64,000 bases of DNA from UPXZ01 sp964568675 (GTDB lineage: Bacteria; Bacteroidota; Bacteroidia; Bacteroidales; Paludibacteraceae). The position numbers were made by a program, and so were the translations under genes. The stretch is from assembly GCA_964568675.1 (NCBI GenBank), contig CAZMQV010000003.1, positions 35,008 through 99,007 on the forward strand, in the 5' to 3' direction. Position 1 is the first letter of the stretch. Each line of letters starts with the position of its first letter. Shown here one piece after another: positions 8,387 to 17,022 of this stretch. The notes beneath the pieces were generated by a model. It was not told the DNA's origin. It saw only the letters and a program-made list of their open reading frames with translations, and did no database searches.

Positions 8387-10438
8387 ATGACAAAACGTAC
8401 AACTGTAACCTCTGCCCTTCCCTATGCCAACGGACCCGTTCACATTGGACATTTGGCAGGCGTATATGTGCCAGCCGATATTTATGTTCGCTACTTGCGC
8501 CTCAAAGGCGAGGATGTATTATTCGTTGGAGGCTCGGATGAACATGGAGTGCCAATTACGATTAAAGCACGCAAGGAAGGTGTAACACCACAGGATATAG
8601 TGGATAGATACCACGAAATTATAAAAAAATCTTTCCATGAATTTGGAATAACATTCGATGTGTATTCACGAACCACTTCCAAAACTCACTACGAAGTCGC
8701 ATCCAACTTTTTCAAAACTTTGAATGAAAAGGGCAAATTTATTGAACAGACATCTGAACAGTATTACGACACCGAAGCAAAACAGTTTTTGGCCGACCGC
8801 TACATCACCGGCACTTGCCCTCACTGTAAAAACGAAGGCGCTTATGGCGACCAATGCGAAGCGTGTGGCACTTCGCTCAATCCTACCGACCTCATCAACC
8901 CAAAGTCGGCTATAAGCGGAAGTGTGCCCGAGATGCGCGCAACAAAACATTGGTATCTCCCTCTCGATCAGCATCAGGAGTGGCTTTCGAAATGGATTCT
9001 TGAAGACCACAAGGAGTGGAAACCCAATGTGTATGGGCAGTGTAAAAGCTGGCTTGACATGGGCTTGCAGCCACGCGCAGTAAGTCGAGATCTTGACTGG
9101 GGCATACCTGTACCAGCCGAAGGCGCAGAAGGAAAAGTGCTTTACGTTTGGTTTGACGCGCCAATCGGCTACATTTCAAACACAAAAGAACTTTGCGACG
9201 CAAATACGGAACAATATGGCAGCTGGGAAACCTGGTGGAAAGACCCAGAGACCCGTCTGCTTCACTTTATTGGGAAAGACAACATCGTGTTTCACTGCAT
9301 CGTATTCCCGGCAATGCTAAAAGCAGAAGGCAGCTATATCCTTCCCGAAAATGTGCCTGCAAACGAATTTCTAAACTTAGAAGGCGACAAGATTTCCACT
9401 TCACGCAATTGGGCTGTGTGGCTTCACGAATATCTTGAAGATTTTCCCGGCAAGCAAGATGTGCTACGCTATGTGCTGACAGCTAATGCTCCCGAGACCA
9501 AAGACAACGATTTCACCTGGCGTGATTTTCAAGCAAGAAATAACAACGAGCTTGTGGCCATTTACGGCAATTTTGTGAATCGTTCGTTGGTACTTACCCA
9601 CAAATATTTTGACGGTAAAATTCCTGCTTTGGGCGAACTGACTGACTATGACAAACAAACTCTGGCTGACTTTGCAAATGTAAAAACGGAAGTAGAAAGA
9701 CTATTAGACACATTTCACTTTCGCGACGCCATGAAAGAGGCGATGAATCTTGCTCGAATTGGCAACAAATATCTTGCAGAAACCGAACCGTGGAAATTAG
9801 CCAAAAGCGACATGAATCGCGTGTCAACAATTTTAAATGTCAGTATGCAAATTACGGCTAACTTAGCCATTGCTTTCGAACCATTTCTACCTTTTTCCTC
9901 TCAAAAACTGCGAGATATACTTGCAATTGAAAGCTTCAACTGGAAAAGCTTAGGTAAAATGGATTTGCTTGCCGAAGGACATCAATTGAACACACCCGAG
10001 CTTCTTTTCGAAAAAATAGAGGATGATGCCGTAGATAAACAAGTTCAAAAACTTCTCGACACGAGAAAAGCGAATGAAGCTGAAGCATACAAACCGAATG
10101 CAGTGAAAGACAATGTGAGTTTCGATGATTTCACTAAAATAGATATTCGAGTAGGCACCGTGACTGAATGCAAAAAAGTACCTAAAGCCGACAAACTGCT
10201 ACAATTTCGCATTGATGACGGAATGGGCGGGCGCACGATTCTCTCAGGCATTGCCGCTTATTATCCGAACCCCGAAGAATTGATTGGAAAACAATTGTTG
10301 TTTGTCGCAAACTTTCCACCGCGCAAACTTCGAGGAATTGACAGCGAAGGTATGATTCTATCGGCAGAAAACCCGGATGGTACACTCACAGTGGTGCAAC
10401 CCGGAACAAGACTTACGAATGGATCACAGATAGTATAA
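8387..10438 (+). CDS. metG: Methionine--tRNA ligase with C-terminal tRNA-binding domain
   Basis: Charges tRNA-Met with methionine, using ATP, in the cytosol. The class I signature HIGH is at residues 20-23 (NGPVHIGHLAG). A zinc knuckle with four cysteines is at about 143-160 (CPHC...CEAC). The KMSKS loop is represented by KISTS at about 334. The anticodon-binding helices follow, and a Trbp111-like OB fold occupies the last 105 residues or so (KIDIRVGTVTECKKVPKADK). At 683 residues it has the usual length of the dimeric, tRNA-binding-domain form. It stands alone, with a leader containing an inverted repeat and a strong terminator behind it. Confidence 0.97.
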   Translation: MTKRTTVTSALPYANGPVHIGHLAGVYVPADIYVRYLRLKGEDVLFVGGSDEHGVPITIKARKEGVTPQDIVDRYHEIIKKSFHEFGITFDVYSRTTSKTHYEVASNFFKTLNEKGKFIEQTSEQYYDTEAKQFLADRYITGTCPHCKNEGAYGDQCEACGTSLNPTDLINPKSAISGSVPEMRATKHWYLPLDQHQEWLSKWILEDHKEWKPNVYGQCKSWLDMGLQPRAVSRDLDWGIPVPAEGAEGKVLYVWFDAPIGYISNTKELCDANTEQYGSWETWWKDPETRLLHFIGKDNIVFHCIVFPAMLKAEGSYILPENVPANEFLNLEGDKISTSRNWAVWLHEYLEDFPGKQDVLRYVLTANAPETKDNDFTWRDFQARNNNELVAIYGNFVNRSLVLTHKYFDGKIPALGELTDYDKQTLADFANVKTEVERLLDTFHFRDAMKEAMNLARIGNKYLAETEPWKLAKSDMNRVSTILNVSMQITANLAIAFEPFLPFSSQKLRDILAIESFNWKSLGKMDLLAEGHQLNTPELLFEKIEDDAVDKQVQKLLDTRKANEAEAYKPNAVKDNVSFDDFTKIDIRVGTVTECKKVPKADKLLQFRIDDGMGGRTILSGIAAYYPNPEELIGKQLLFVANFPPRKLRGIDSEGMILSAENPDGTLTVVQPGTRLTNGSQIV

Positions 10439-10468
10439 ACCTCCTCTATTCAAAATTAAATCATAAAG

Positions 10469-10508
10469 AAATCGCCTTACATTCGAATGTAAGGCGATTT
10501 CATTTTTG
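10469..10508 (+). terminator. Terminator of metG
   Basis: Perfect 16-bp stem around a CG centre (10469-10502): GAAATCGCCTTACATT against AATGTAAGGCGATTTC. It is followed by a T run. Confidence 0.92.
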
Positions 10509-10610
10509 AATTTCCATTTCATTCACCTAAAGCCACATAATAACATCGTCCTGAATCCCGACGCATAACTTACGAACTTTATAAAGCACTTTTGAGTAGT
10601 CAGATTGCGA

Positions 10611-10650
10611 GTATGCGTTTTGAAGTATGCGTTTTGAAGTATGCGTTTTC
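10611..10650 (+). repeat. Three tandem copies of a 14-bp unit
   Basis: GTATGCGTTTTGAA is repeated at 10611, 10625 and 10639 (the last copy is partial). It lies in a 400-bp gene-free stretch between metG and the OmpA gene, which otherwise holds only the two terminators. Confidence 0.8.
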
Positions 10651-10851
10651 GTTGTCGGTTTGCGTAAGCGTTTCCTTCGCGCGGGCAATTCGGCACATGC
10701 TTCCATGCTATTTCTTTTCAATCGGGAATAATTAACTCCTTGTAGTTTTTTTTACTAAACAAATTGTAAAAACAAACGAGCCTTCATAATCCTCGAGGAT
10801 GAATATGAGGGCTGAATTTGAATGCTTGCGGAGAAATGGAGAACAAGATAA

Positions 10852-10890
10852 CAAAAAAGGTGAAGAAAAATATTCTTCACCTTTTTGTTT
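10852..10890 (-). terminator. Terminator of the OmpA-family gene
   Basis: Near-perfect stem AAAAAGGTGAAGAA against TTCTTCACCTTTTT, with T runs on either strand, about 27 bp past the OmpA-family stop. Confidence 0.85.
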
Positions 10891-10916
10891 ATTAGTATTT
10901 GGATTAATACCGGAAA

Positions 10917-11612
10917 TTAATTCACTTCTTTTTCCGCGTCATTAATCATTTTTTCGCTTGCATACATATATACTTCAACACGACGATTCTGAGCGCGTCC
11001 GTTAGCATTGTCATTGCTTGCAACCGGCATCGAGAAATCTTTACCTTCCACAGATTTCATTTGTGTACGTGCAGCACCCTGATTTACCAAGTAGTTAGCT
11101 ACCGAATTTGCACGCTCAAGCGATACTTTCTTATTAGCAGCCAAAGTTCCAACATTATCAGTATGTCCATACACATCAATGTCCATTGTTTGATTTTCAG
11201 AAAGCACTTTAGCGAATTTGGTTAATGATTTTTTTGCATCGGCCTTCAAGTCAGCTTTATTAAAGTCAAATAAGATACCCGAGTCAAAAGTTACTTTTAA
11301 TGCTTTCAAGCCATTTGCATCTTCAACAGACTCAACCTGAGCGCCTTCCACTTTCTTAGCTTCTGCTTCAGCTTTATCCATTTTCTTACCAATGATTGCA
11401 CCTACTGTAGCACCTACAGCGCCACCAATAGCAGCACCAATACCAGCGCTTTTACCATCTTTTCCGATAAGGCCACCAATACCGGCACCTACCGCAGCAC
11501 CGGATCCGGTTCCAATCAACGCACCTTTTGATGTATTATTCAATGATTCACATCCGGTGAACAAAATGCTTACACTTAACAACAATGCAGCAAATAAATT
11601 AATTCTTTTCAT
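10917..11612 (-). CDS. OmpA-family lipoprotein with glycine-zipper segment
   Basis: Peptidoglycan-anchored outer-membrane lipoprotein of 231 residues. The signal peptide ends in lipobox ILFTGC. Residues 30-75 or so form a glycine-zipper hairpin (IGTGSGAAVGAGIGGLIG and IGAAIGGAVGATVGAIIG) that could insert into the membrane. The C-terminal 120 residues are an OmpA_C domain: FDFNKADLKADAKKSL, then DVYGHTDNVG, and the diaminopimelate-binding pair in NGRAQNRRVEVYM. The layout is that of YiaD-like proteins. It is transcribed alone, just downstream of tRNA-Lys on the same strand. Confidence 0.9.
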   Translation of the reverse strand: MKRINLFAALLLSVSILFTGCESLNNTSKGALIGTGSGAAVGAGIGGLIGKDGKSAGIGAAIGGAVGATVGAIIGKKMDKAEAEAKKVEGAQVESVEDANGLKALKVTFDSGILFDFNKADLKADAKKSLTKFAKVLSENQTMDIDVYGHTDNVGTLAANKKVSLERANSVANYLVNQGAARTQMKSVEGKDFSMPVASNDNANGRAQNRRVEVYMYASEKMINDAEKEVN

Positions 11613-11682
11613 TCTCTCTTTTTTTTAATTTACGATAAAGTTAATATAAAATTTAATTTAATAATTCCATAAAGATAAAAAG

Positions 11683-11755
11683 TGACCCCGGAGGGATTCG
11701 AACCCTCGACCCAATGATTAAGAGTCATTTGCTCTACCAGCTGAGCTACGGAGTC
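11683..11755 (-). tRNA. tRNA-Lys (CTT)
   Basis: Minus-strand cloverleaf: acceptor GACTCCG pairs with CGGGGTC, the discriminator is A, the D arm is GCTCAGCTGGTAGAGC, the anticodon stem-loop is AATGA-CTCTTAA-TCATT with anticodon CTT, and the T arm is GAGGGTTCGAATCCCTC. It is 73 nt long and CCA is not encoded. Confidence 0.95.
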
Positions 11756-11914
11756 AATCTTTCAGTATTACATTCTCATATACAAAAACCGTGCAAACAT
11801 TCTTCTAAAAATATATTTTTTAAAAGAAAATTTTACTTCAACATGCTACAATACTCTATCTTAAAGAATTACAATCAAAAAGAATATCGAGAAAAAAAAT
11901 AAAACTCGCTTATT

Positions 11915-13486
11915 TTATTTCTTATTCAATATATAGTCAATGGCGCATAATGCCGCATTTTCACCATCAATAGCCGACGATGTGATACCACCGGAATAAC
12001 CCGACCCTTCACCTGCCGGATATAGTCCCTTAATACGAATATGCTGCATGGTATCTCTATCGCGTGGAATGCGCAATGGTGAAGATGAGCGAGACTCTAC
12101 CCCCAACACGATTGCATCATTTGTTAAATAACCCGGCATCTTTCGGTTAAATTGCTTGAAAGCGTCGCGAAGCTTTGTGGCTATGATTTGTGGTAGCCAA
12201 AAATGGAGAGGCGAAGAAACGGTGCCGGGAAGGTATGAACATTCGGGTAGGTCAGCCGAAAGTTTTCCTTTCACAAAATCATTCAACCGTTGAGCTGGCG
12301 CCACAACTCCTTTGCCTCCATTATTCAAATAGGCCAAATTTTCGACATGCTGTTGAAAACGCAATCCTTTCATCACACCATATTGCTCAAACTCAGCAGG
12401 AATATCTTCCGGCCTTATTTCTACTACTATCCCGGAGTTGGCGTAAGGAGAATTGCGGCGTGAAGCCGACATTCCATTTACCACCACACTTTCAGTATTC
12501 GTTCCGGCGGGTACAATATGACCTCCCGGACACATGCAAAACGAATATACACCCCGTTCTTGCGCTTGCGCAACCAACGAATAGGATGCTGAGGGTAGAT
12601 ACTCATTTTTTTCTTTTGAATGATATTGGATGCTGTTAATTAATTCCTGCGAATGCTCCACCCTTACGCCCATTGCAAAACCTTTTGTTTCAAGTTCTAC
12701 ACCCTGTTTGTTCAGCATTTCGTAAACATCATGTGTGGAGTGTCCGGTAGCCAGAATCAGCGCGTCAGCCCGATACTCATTACCCAAAGCTGTTTTGCAT
12801 CCTTTTATTCGGTCGTTTTCGATAATTAATTCAGTTAATTTTTCCTCGAAATGCACTTCACCACCATGTTCCAAAATGGTTTTGCGCATATTTTCGACAA
12901 TTAATGGTAAATTATCGGACCCTATATGTGGGTGCGCTTCATATAGTATATTTTCGTTGGCGCCATGAAAATGGAAAATTTCAAAAATCCGCTGCACATT
13001 TCCTTTCTTCTTCGATCGCGTATAGAGTTTTCCATCCGAGAAAGTCCCGGCTCCGCCTTCGCCAAAGCAATAATTCGACTCTGGATTAATTCCTTGATTC
13101 CTATTAAGCAGCGCAATATCTATTTTGCGCGATCGGGCATCTTTACCGCGTTCTATCACAATCGGCTTTACTCCGTTTTCCAACATTTTCAAAGCCGCAA
13201 AAAGTCCTGCGGGACCAGCACCTACAATTATTATAGCCGTACTGTTACTAACATTCTGATAATTCAACTCCACTTTATCGGTCTCCGGAAATGAATCGCC
13301 CATAAAAACCTGAATGGCAAGATTGATTTTGGGAGGTCTTACCCGCGCATCAATTGATTTTCGTATAATACGAAAATGATTGATTTCTTTGGAATTAACT
13401 CCAATAAAATCGGAGATTGCATCTTTAAGCAAATTTTCTTTTGCAGCTTGCTCGGGTGTTACGATAAGTTGAATTTCTGTACGCAT
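11915..13486 (-). CDS. FAD-dependent dehydrogenase (COG2509-like)
   Basis: Flavoprotein of 523 residues of unknown substrate. An N-terminal domain of about 80 residues, typical of this family, precedes the FAD-binding Rossmann motif IIVGAGPAGLFAAL at about 86-99. Then come CFGEGGAGTFSDGKLYTR, the second dinucleotide segment DALILATGHSTHDVYEML, and the C-terminal flavin-contacting motif LYPAGEGSGYSGGITSSA. A conserved CMCPGG lies mid-protein. Related proteins are widespread and annotated only as oxidoreductases. No neighbour suggests a pathway. Confidence 0.85.
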   Translation of the reverse strand: MRTEIQLIVTPEQAAKENLLKDAISDFIGVNSKEINHFRIIRKSIDARVRPPKINLAIQVFMGDSFPETDKVELNYQNVSNSTAIIIVGAGPAGLFAALKMLENGVKPIVIERGKDARSRKIDIALLNRNQGINPESNYCFGEGGAGTFSDGKLYTRSKKKGNVQRIFEIFHFHGANENILYEAHPHIGSDNLPLIVENMRKTILEHGGEVHFEEKLTELIIENDRIKGCKTALGNEYRADALILATGHSTHDVYEMLNKQGVELETKGFAMGVRVEHSQELINSIQYHSKEKNEYLPSASYSLVAQAQERGVYSFCMCPGGHIVPAGTNTESVVVNGMSASRRNSPYANSGIVVEIRPEDIPAEFEQYGVMKGLRFQQHVENLAYLNNGGKGVVAPAQRLNDFVKGKLSADLPECSYLPGTVSSPLHFWLPQIIATKLRDAFKQFNRKMPGYLTNDAIVLGVESRSSSPLRIPRDRDTMQHIRIKGLYPAGEGSGYSGGITSSAIDGENAALCAIDYILNKK

Positions 13487-13513
13487 ACTTTTTTTGTCTG
13501 AAATACTTTTTTA

Positions 13514-13545
13514 CAAAGGTAATAAAAACTATATTAATTTAGAAA
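13514..13545 (-). promoter_or_regulatory. Candidate promoter of the FAD-dependent dehydrogenase
   Basis: Minus strand reads TTTC, 20 bp, TACCTTTG (complement at 13514-13521), close to the Bacteroidota consensus. The leader would be about 21 nt. Confidence 0.5.
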
Positions 13546-13560
13546 AAAATAATAGATATA

Positions 13561-13605
13561 AATAAAAGAGGCTATCTTCCTTTCGAGACAGCCTCTTTTA
13601 TTTTT
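13561..13605 (-). terminator. Terminator of the YtxH/holin-like operon
   Basis: AATAAAAGAGGCT against AGCCTCTTTTATT with a 15-20 nt loop and a T run. It lies just past the stop at 13617. The core AGAGGCT/AGCCTCT also occurs in the transporter terminator at 6682. Confidence 0.85.
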
Positions 13606-13616
13606 AATTTCAATGA

Positions 13617-13913
13617 TTATCTTCTGAACATCCGTCGCACGTTGCGTATCATCTTGTAGCCCATCACCATACCATCTACAAAAGAGAATTTATTCTTTCT
13701 GCTTCCCGCGGAAGCTAAGAGCGAGATAGGCGAATGTGCCGGTTTGTTGTAAGCCAGAAGCGAGAGCATTCCTTTGAAGCTTGCAAGCCCCTTTGCCGAT
13801 TCGAGCACCTGAGTTTGCTGATTTTCTATCTGAATCCGAAGGTTTTGTCTTACGGTGGTCAAATCTTCCAATTTCAGATTTTTATTTTCATAAAGTTGTT
13901 GCATTGTCTTCAT
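13617..13913 (-). CDS. Small protein of the YtxH/holin-like operon, function unknown
   Basis: About 98 residues starting MKTMQQLYENK. A longer frame is open to 13952, but that start would overlap the upstream gene by 65 bp. The ATG at 13913 overlaps it by 26 bp and fits an operon. The N-terminal half is a predicted coiled-coil helix (LEDLTTVRQNLRIQIENQQ). The C-terminus is basic (GYKMIRNVRRMFRR) and may lie on the membrane. I do not recognise a named family. Its position after a YtxH protein and a holin-like protein suggests an envelope stress role, which is inference. Confidence 0.65.
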   Translation of the reverse strand: MKTMQQLYENKNLKLEDLTTVRQNLRIQIENQQTQVLESAKGLASFKGMLSLLAYNKPAHSPISLLASAGSRKNKFSFVDGMVMGYKMIRNVRRMFRR

Positions 13914-14286
13914 CGCTTTTTTTCCCTTCATTCGGCATATCGTAAAAAACATCTACTAAAAGTTTCAGTATGGGGTTTACTATTAACTGTTTTTTGAAAA
14001 CAATCAGTACCACCAGCATTACCACAAAAATAGCCGCGACAATTGCAAAACTTGCTACAAGCCCCAACGCGGGAGCAAGCGCATGCGCCAACGCGAAAAG
14101 CAGATAAAACAGAATCAACACGACCAACATCAAAGCAACAATCGCGATTATCAATTTGGACATCAGCTTGGTGAGCTTTTCCACCATCGTTACTTGCAGA
14201 TAGTCCGACTGCAACTGCATGTACTTTTTCAGTTCAACAAGTATTTGCTGAACCGCGTTGTCTGTGTTTTTCCAATCTTCAGCCAT
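13888..14286 (-). CDS. Phage-holin-like (holin superfamily III) membrane protein
   Basis: 132 residues with an N-terminal amphipathic helix (about 1-40), then two strongly hydrophobic helices at about 45-70 and 74-97 (LIIAIVALMLVVLILFYLL and similar), ending in a charged tail EGKKSDEDN. This is the layout of the putative Actinobacterial holin-X / phage_holin_3_6 family, which in Bacteroidota occurs as a chromosomal housekeeping envelope protein rather than in prophages. It lies 6 bp after the YtxH gene and overlaps the next gene. Confidence 0.75.
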   Translation of the reverse strand: MAEDWKNTDNAVQQILVELKKYMQLQSDYLQVTMVEKLTKLMSKLIIAIVALMLVVLILFYLLFALAHALAPALGLVASFAIVAAIFVVMLVVLIVFKKQLIVNPILKLLVDVFYDMPNEGKKSDEDNATTL

Positions 14287-14292
14287 AGTCTA

Positions 14293-14535
14293 TCAGGCTA
14301 TTGTTTCTTCTACTTCCGATTTAATGTCGTTAACCAAATCGTCCAATTCGCTTTTATTCAGATTGATCCCTTTTTTTTTTAAGATTTCAACTAATTTTTC
14401 TTTTGTTGATTCATATTCATCAACAATGCGCGAACGGGTTTCCGATCCTTTTTCGGGAGCCAGCAAAATGCCCAATGCAGCTCCTACTACCGCGCCTCCG
14501 AGAAGCGCTGCCAAAACACCACCAGTATTCTTCAT
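14293..14535 (-). CDS. YtxH domain-containing protein
   Basis: 80-residue protein starting MKNTGGVLAALLGG. A glycine-rich membrane helix at about 5-27 is followed by LLAPEKGSETRSRI, the hallmark of YtxH/gas-vesicle-GvpP-like stress proteins, and a charged helical C-terminus. The frame is open to 14631, but the ATG at 14535 places the hydrophobic helix at the usual position. It is first in a three-gene envelope operon. Confidence 0.8.
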   Translation of the reverse strand: MKNTGGVLAALLGGAVVGAALGILLAPEKGSETRSRIVDEYESTKEKLVEILKKKGINLNKSELDDLVNDIKSEVEETIA

Positions 14536-14934
14536 AACTTTAAAATAATTAAAATGAGTTAGTAAATAATATTTGTTAATACAACAATTTAATCCTACAA
14601 ATAGTTTGCCAAAGACAAGAAACTTATGCAAATAACGACTAATAAAACCTAATACCAGCCAATTGTCTGGTTCTATTTTTCTCTTATAGATTTGTAAAGT
14701 TATTCAATGGCACATTAGAAAAATAGTATTCTATGATTCGGATGTTGAACCTGATAAAAGCAAAACTTATTACTTATGTAATTACATTGTTAATATTATT
14801 GCTACAAGATGTGAGTAAAAAAACTTCATTAATTAACATCATATTCATCGTTACAATTCATCCGATTCCGTCTTAAAATCAGTTAAGTTGTAAGCATTTG
14901 CATTTCTATTATAATCAAAGCATTAGGGTATAAT
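14536..14934 (-). other. Gene-free stretch between YtxH operon and restriction island
   Basis: AT-rich 400 bp, presumably holding the YtxH promoter. No confident TAnnTTTG box, RNA or repeat is seen. Confidence 0.4.
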
Positions 14935-15442
14935 TCAGATGATTCCTCTAACCGCAGCGTGCTCTCCACTCTTTTGTCGTTTATTTTGATTTATGCTGCG
15001 TTGATTATCTACTAAAAGTCTGTAGTCTGATTTTTCAACAAACAAATCATGCTCGACTCCTTCCAATTTTGCAATTATTGCTTTAATTGCTTCGTCCGAT
15101 TGATCAATTCCAATCCATTTCCGTCCGTTAGTTTGTGCTGATTTTAGAGTTGTACCAGAACCAGCAAAACAGTCTAAAACGACACTGCTTTCGTTGGATG
15201 AAGTTTTTATGATGATGTCTAGCAAATCAGCATTTTTTTCGGTTGGATAAACAGGATATTGTGGGTCTTTAAATTCCCAAATATCTTGCATACGTTTACC
15301 TTCCTGCTCGTCAAAATAGATTTTCTTTCTCGGATTTCCATTGTTGCTCCACTCAATTAAACCGTCATTGTCCCATTGTTCCAAAATAGCTACATCACTT
15401 CTCCAATGTCTGCCTTTTGGTGGTAAAATTCCTTTAAATGAT
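14935..15442 (-). pseudogene. C-terminal fragment of a beta-class DNA (adenine-N6/cytosine-N4) methyltransferase
   Basis: The open frame runs from just after an in-frame TGA (near 15445) and reads ILPPKGRHWRSDVAIL, LIEWSNNGNPRKKIY, then QDIWEFKDPQYPVYPTEKN and the SAM-binding motif I, LDCFAGSGTT. That is the post-catalytic half of a beta-class methyltransferase, where the DPPY catalytic motif comes first and motif I last. DPPY and the N-terminal ~150-200 residues are absent. The annotated start MEQWDN at 15384 is only an internal methionine. A short ATG overlapping the upstream stop reads MNNFHI and then hits the TGA. The fragment should be catalytically dead. Confidence 0.8.
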
Positions 15443-15457
15443 TGTCAGATATGGAAG

Positions 15458-16087
15458 TTATTCATATACTTTTCTTTCTACAATTTTGATGTAATTTGAT
15501 AATGTCGTAGCATCAACTCCTGTACGATAACACCACAGTTCTTGATAAGATTTCCACCCTGTTCGATTTCCATCTTTATTGTAAAGATCAAACTCCTCTT
15601 TGGTTAGTAAAACATTTCTTTTCCCATTGTTGTTTAGTTCGTTTTTAACTTCATCTATTATATGGCTATGATTTTCAACTAATAATTTAATCAAATCACC
15701 AAAGCGTTCAGACAAAGGAATTGAATTTTTTATAGTAGGGGTAGCTATTTTTACGCTGATTTTGCTACGGTCAATGTACTGCGAATTAGAATCATCAAGT
15801 TTCCCTCCAAGAAGAGTAAACAATAGACACGCTTTATAAAACTCAATAACATAAAATTCAGTGGAGTTTATTCGTTTTAGAACTTGTTTGCAAATTTTTT
15901 CTATTGTAATAGCATCGGTGTTTTCAAACGAAAAGATTGCTAATTTGTTTTTTTGAGAATCCTTATCATTGTTTTGATATTGGTATGCTTTTTTTGCACG
16001 GTCAATAGTACCAATTCCTATTTTACAAACATCTTTAATTTTATGTTCGTGAATATATAAAATTTGTTTTTCGATATTTTTAGTCAT
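15458..16087 (-). CDS. Putative GIY-YIG/T5orf172-like protein of a restriction island
   Basis: 209 residues. The N-terminus, ILYIHEHKIKDVCKIGIGTIDRA, resembles the start of GIY-YIG/T5orf172 nuclease domains (YI...KIG....R), and a later Glu (AITIEKICKQVL) is in a plausible catalytic position. The C-terminal ~60 residues (LLTKEEFDLYNKDG, then GWKSYQELWCYRTG) may be a DNA-binding or specificity segment. It lies 6 bp after the PD-(D/E)XK nuclease gene and just before the methyltransferase fragment, so it belongs to the same island. The nuclease assignment is tentative. Confidence 0.5.
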   Translation of the reverse strand: MTKNIEKQILYIHEHKIKDVCKIGIGTIDRAKKAYQYQNNDKDSQKNKLAIFSFENTDAITIEKICKQVLKRINSTEFYVIEFYKACLLFTLLGGKLDDSNSQYIDRSKISVKIATPTIKNSIPLSERFGDLIKLLVENHSHIIDEVKNELNNNGKRNVLLTKEEFDLYNKDGNRTGWKSYQELWCYRTGVDATTLSNYIKIVERKVYE

Positions 16088-16093
16088 TATTTA

Positions 16094-16873
16094 TTACAAT
16101 TGATATAAAAATTCTCTTAAAACCAATACACTCACAATATTACAATCCTTATATAATTCAGAAATTTCTTCATACATTTCACGATACTTTGATGATAGTA
16201 AAACTCCGTCAAGAATTGCAATTTTAATAGCGTCGATGTCTGTCATTATCGTACTAATTGCGTCATTGAATTGAGCATTTTGGTGTCCACCAAAATCGGT
16301 CAAAAATTTGGCTTCGCCAATGACCAATTTTCCGTTAAATCTTCCTACAAAGTCTATACCTTTTGGATGATTATAGTTTAGAAATTCGTTAGCAAACCTC
16401 ATTAGTTGGGCATCACTTCCATTTAAAATGGCATCGTTGTTGTTTGATATAAATTCTTCGTAAGAAACAGGTTCAATTCCTAATGCTTTCGAGTTAAGCC
16501 AACGTCTGAATAATGGTCCAATTTGTCGGTTTGTTTCTTTCGGCTCGCTACATCGTTCAAAAATTTTATCCAAACCCATTTCGTAAAGTCGTCCACAAAT
16601 TCTGTTTATTGTTTTAGGATTTCGGTCAATAGCACTTCCGTCCCGTTTCAGGTAAGCGATATAACTATCTTTTATCGGAAAAAGTTCAAGTTTCAACAAT
16701 TCTCTGATAAGCAAATTATTGTTTTTTTGTTCAAATGCTTTTTCAATATTTGCCCAACGTTCTTGATTGATATCTCTAATTCCTTCGGGTATAGTCGGAT
16801 ATACTTGGAACAAATCGTCCAAATATGATTTCTGACTTGCGTATTCTATGCTTAATTCTGTCCAATAATTCAT
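16094..16873 (-). CDS. Probable type II restriction endonuclease, PD-(D/E)XK fold
   Basis: 259 residues. GIDFVGRFNGKLVIGEAKF at about 182-200 is a PD-(D/E)XK catalytic core, with an Asp, then ExK on the next strand. Upstream, RQIGPLFRRWLNSKALG resembles the N-terminal helical region of type II enzymes. It is first in a run of three genes with a GIY-YIG-like gene and a methyltransferase remnant. The core residues look intact although the partner methylase is truncated. I cannot name the recognition sequence. Confidence 0.7.
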   Translation of the reverse strand: MNYWTELSIEYASQKSYLDDLFQVYPTIPEGIRDINQERWANIEKAFEQKNNNLLIRELLKLELFPIKDSYIAYLKRDGSAIDRNPKTINRICGRLYEMGLDKIFERCSEPKETNRQIGPLFRRWLNSKALGIEPVSYEEFISNNNDAILNGSDAQLMRFANEFLNYNHPKGIDFVGRFNGKLVIGEAKFLTDFGGHQNAQFNDAISTIMTDIDAIKIAILDGVLLSSKYREMYEEISELYKDCNIVSVLVLREFLYQL

Positions 16874-17022
16874 ATTTCAAGTTTACAAATGATATTCAAC
16901 CGATTCTTTTAACAGTCTGAATTTAAGTTATTGGCAAATAGCTCATGCAATAACCAATAAAACGGAATTAAAGCTTACTATTTTGCTTCAAATAAGCATC
17001 GGTTCGGCACGTACCCCACGCC

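Noticed and set aside
10527..10721. 64-residue minus-strand open frame
   Set aside because: Overlaps the 14-bp tandem repeat and has no protein-like features.
13888..14286. Prophage holin
   Set aside because: No phage genes nearby; the protein sits in a YtxH envelope operon seen as chromosomal in Bacteroidota.
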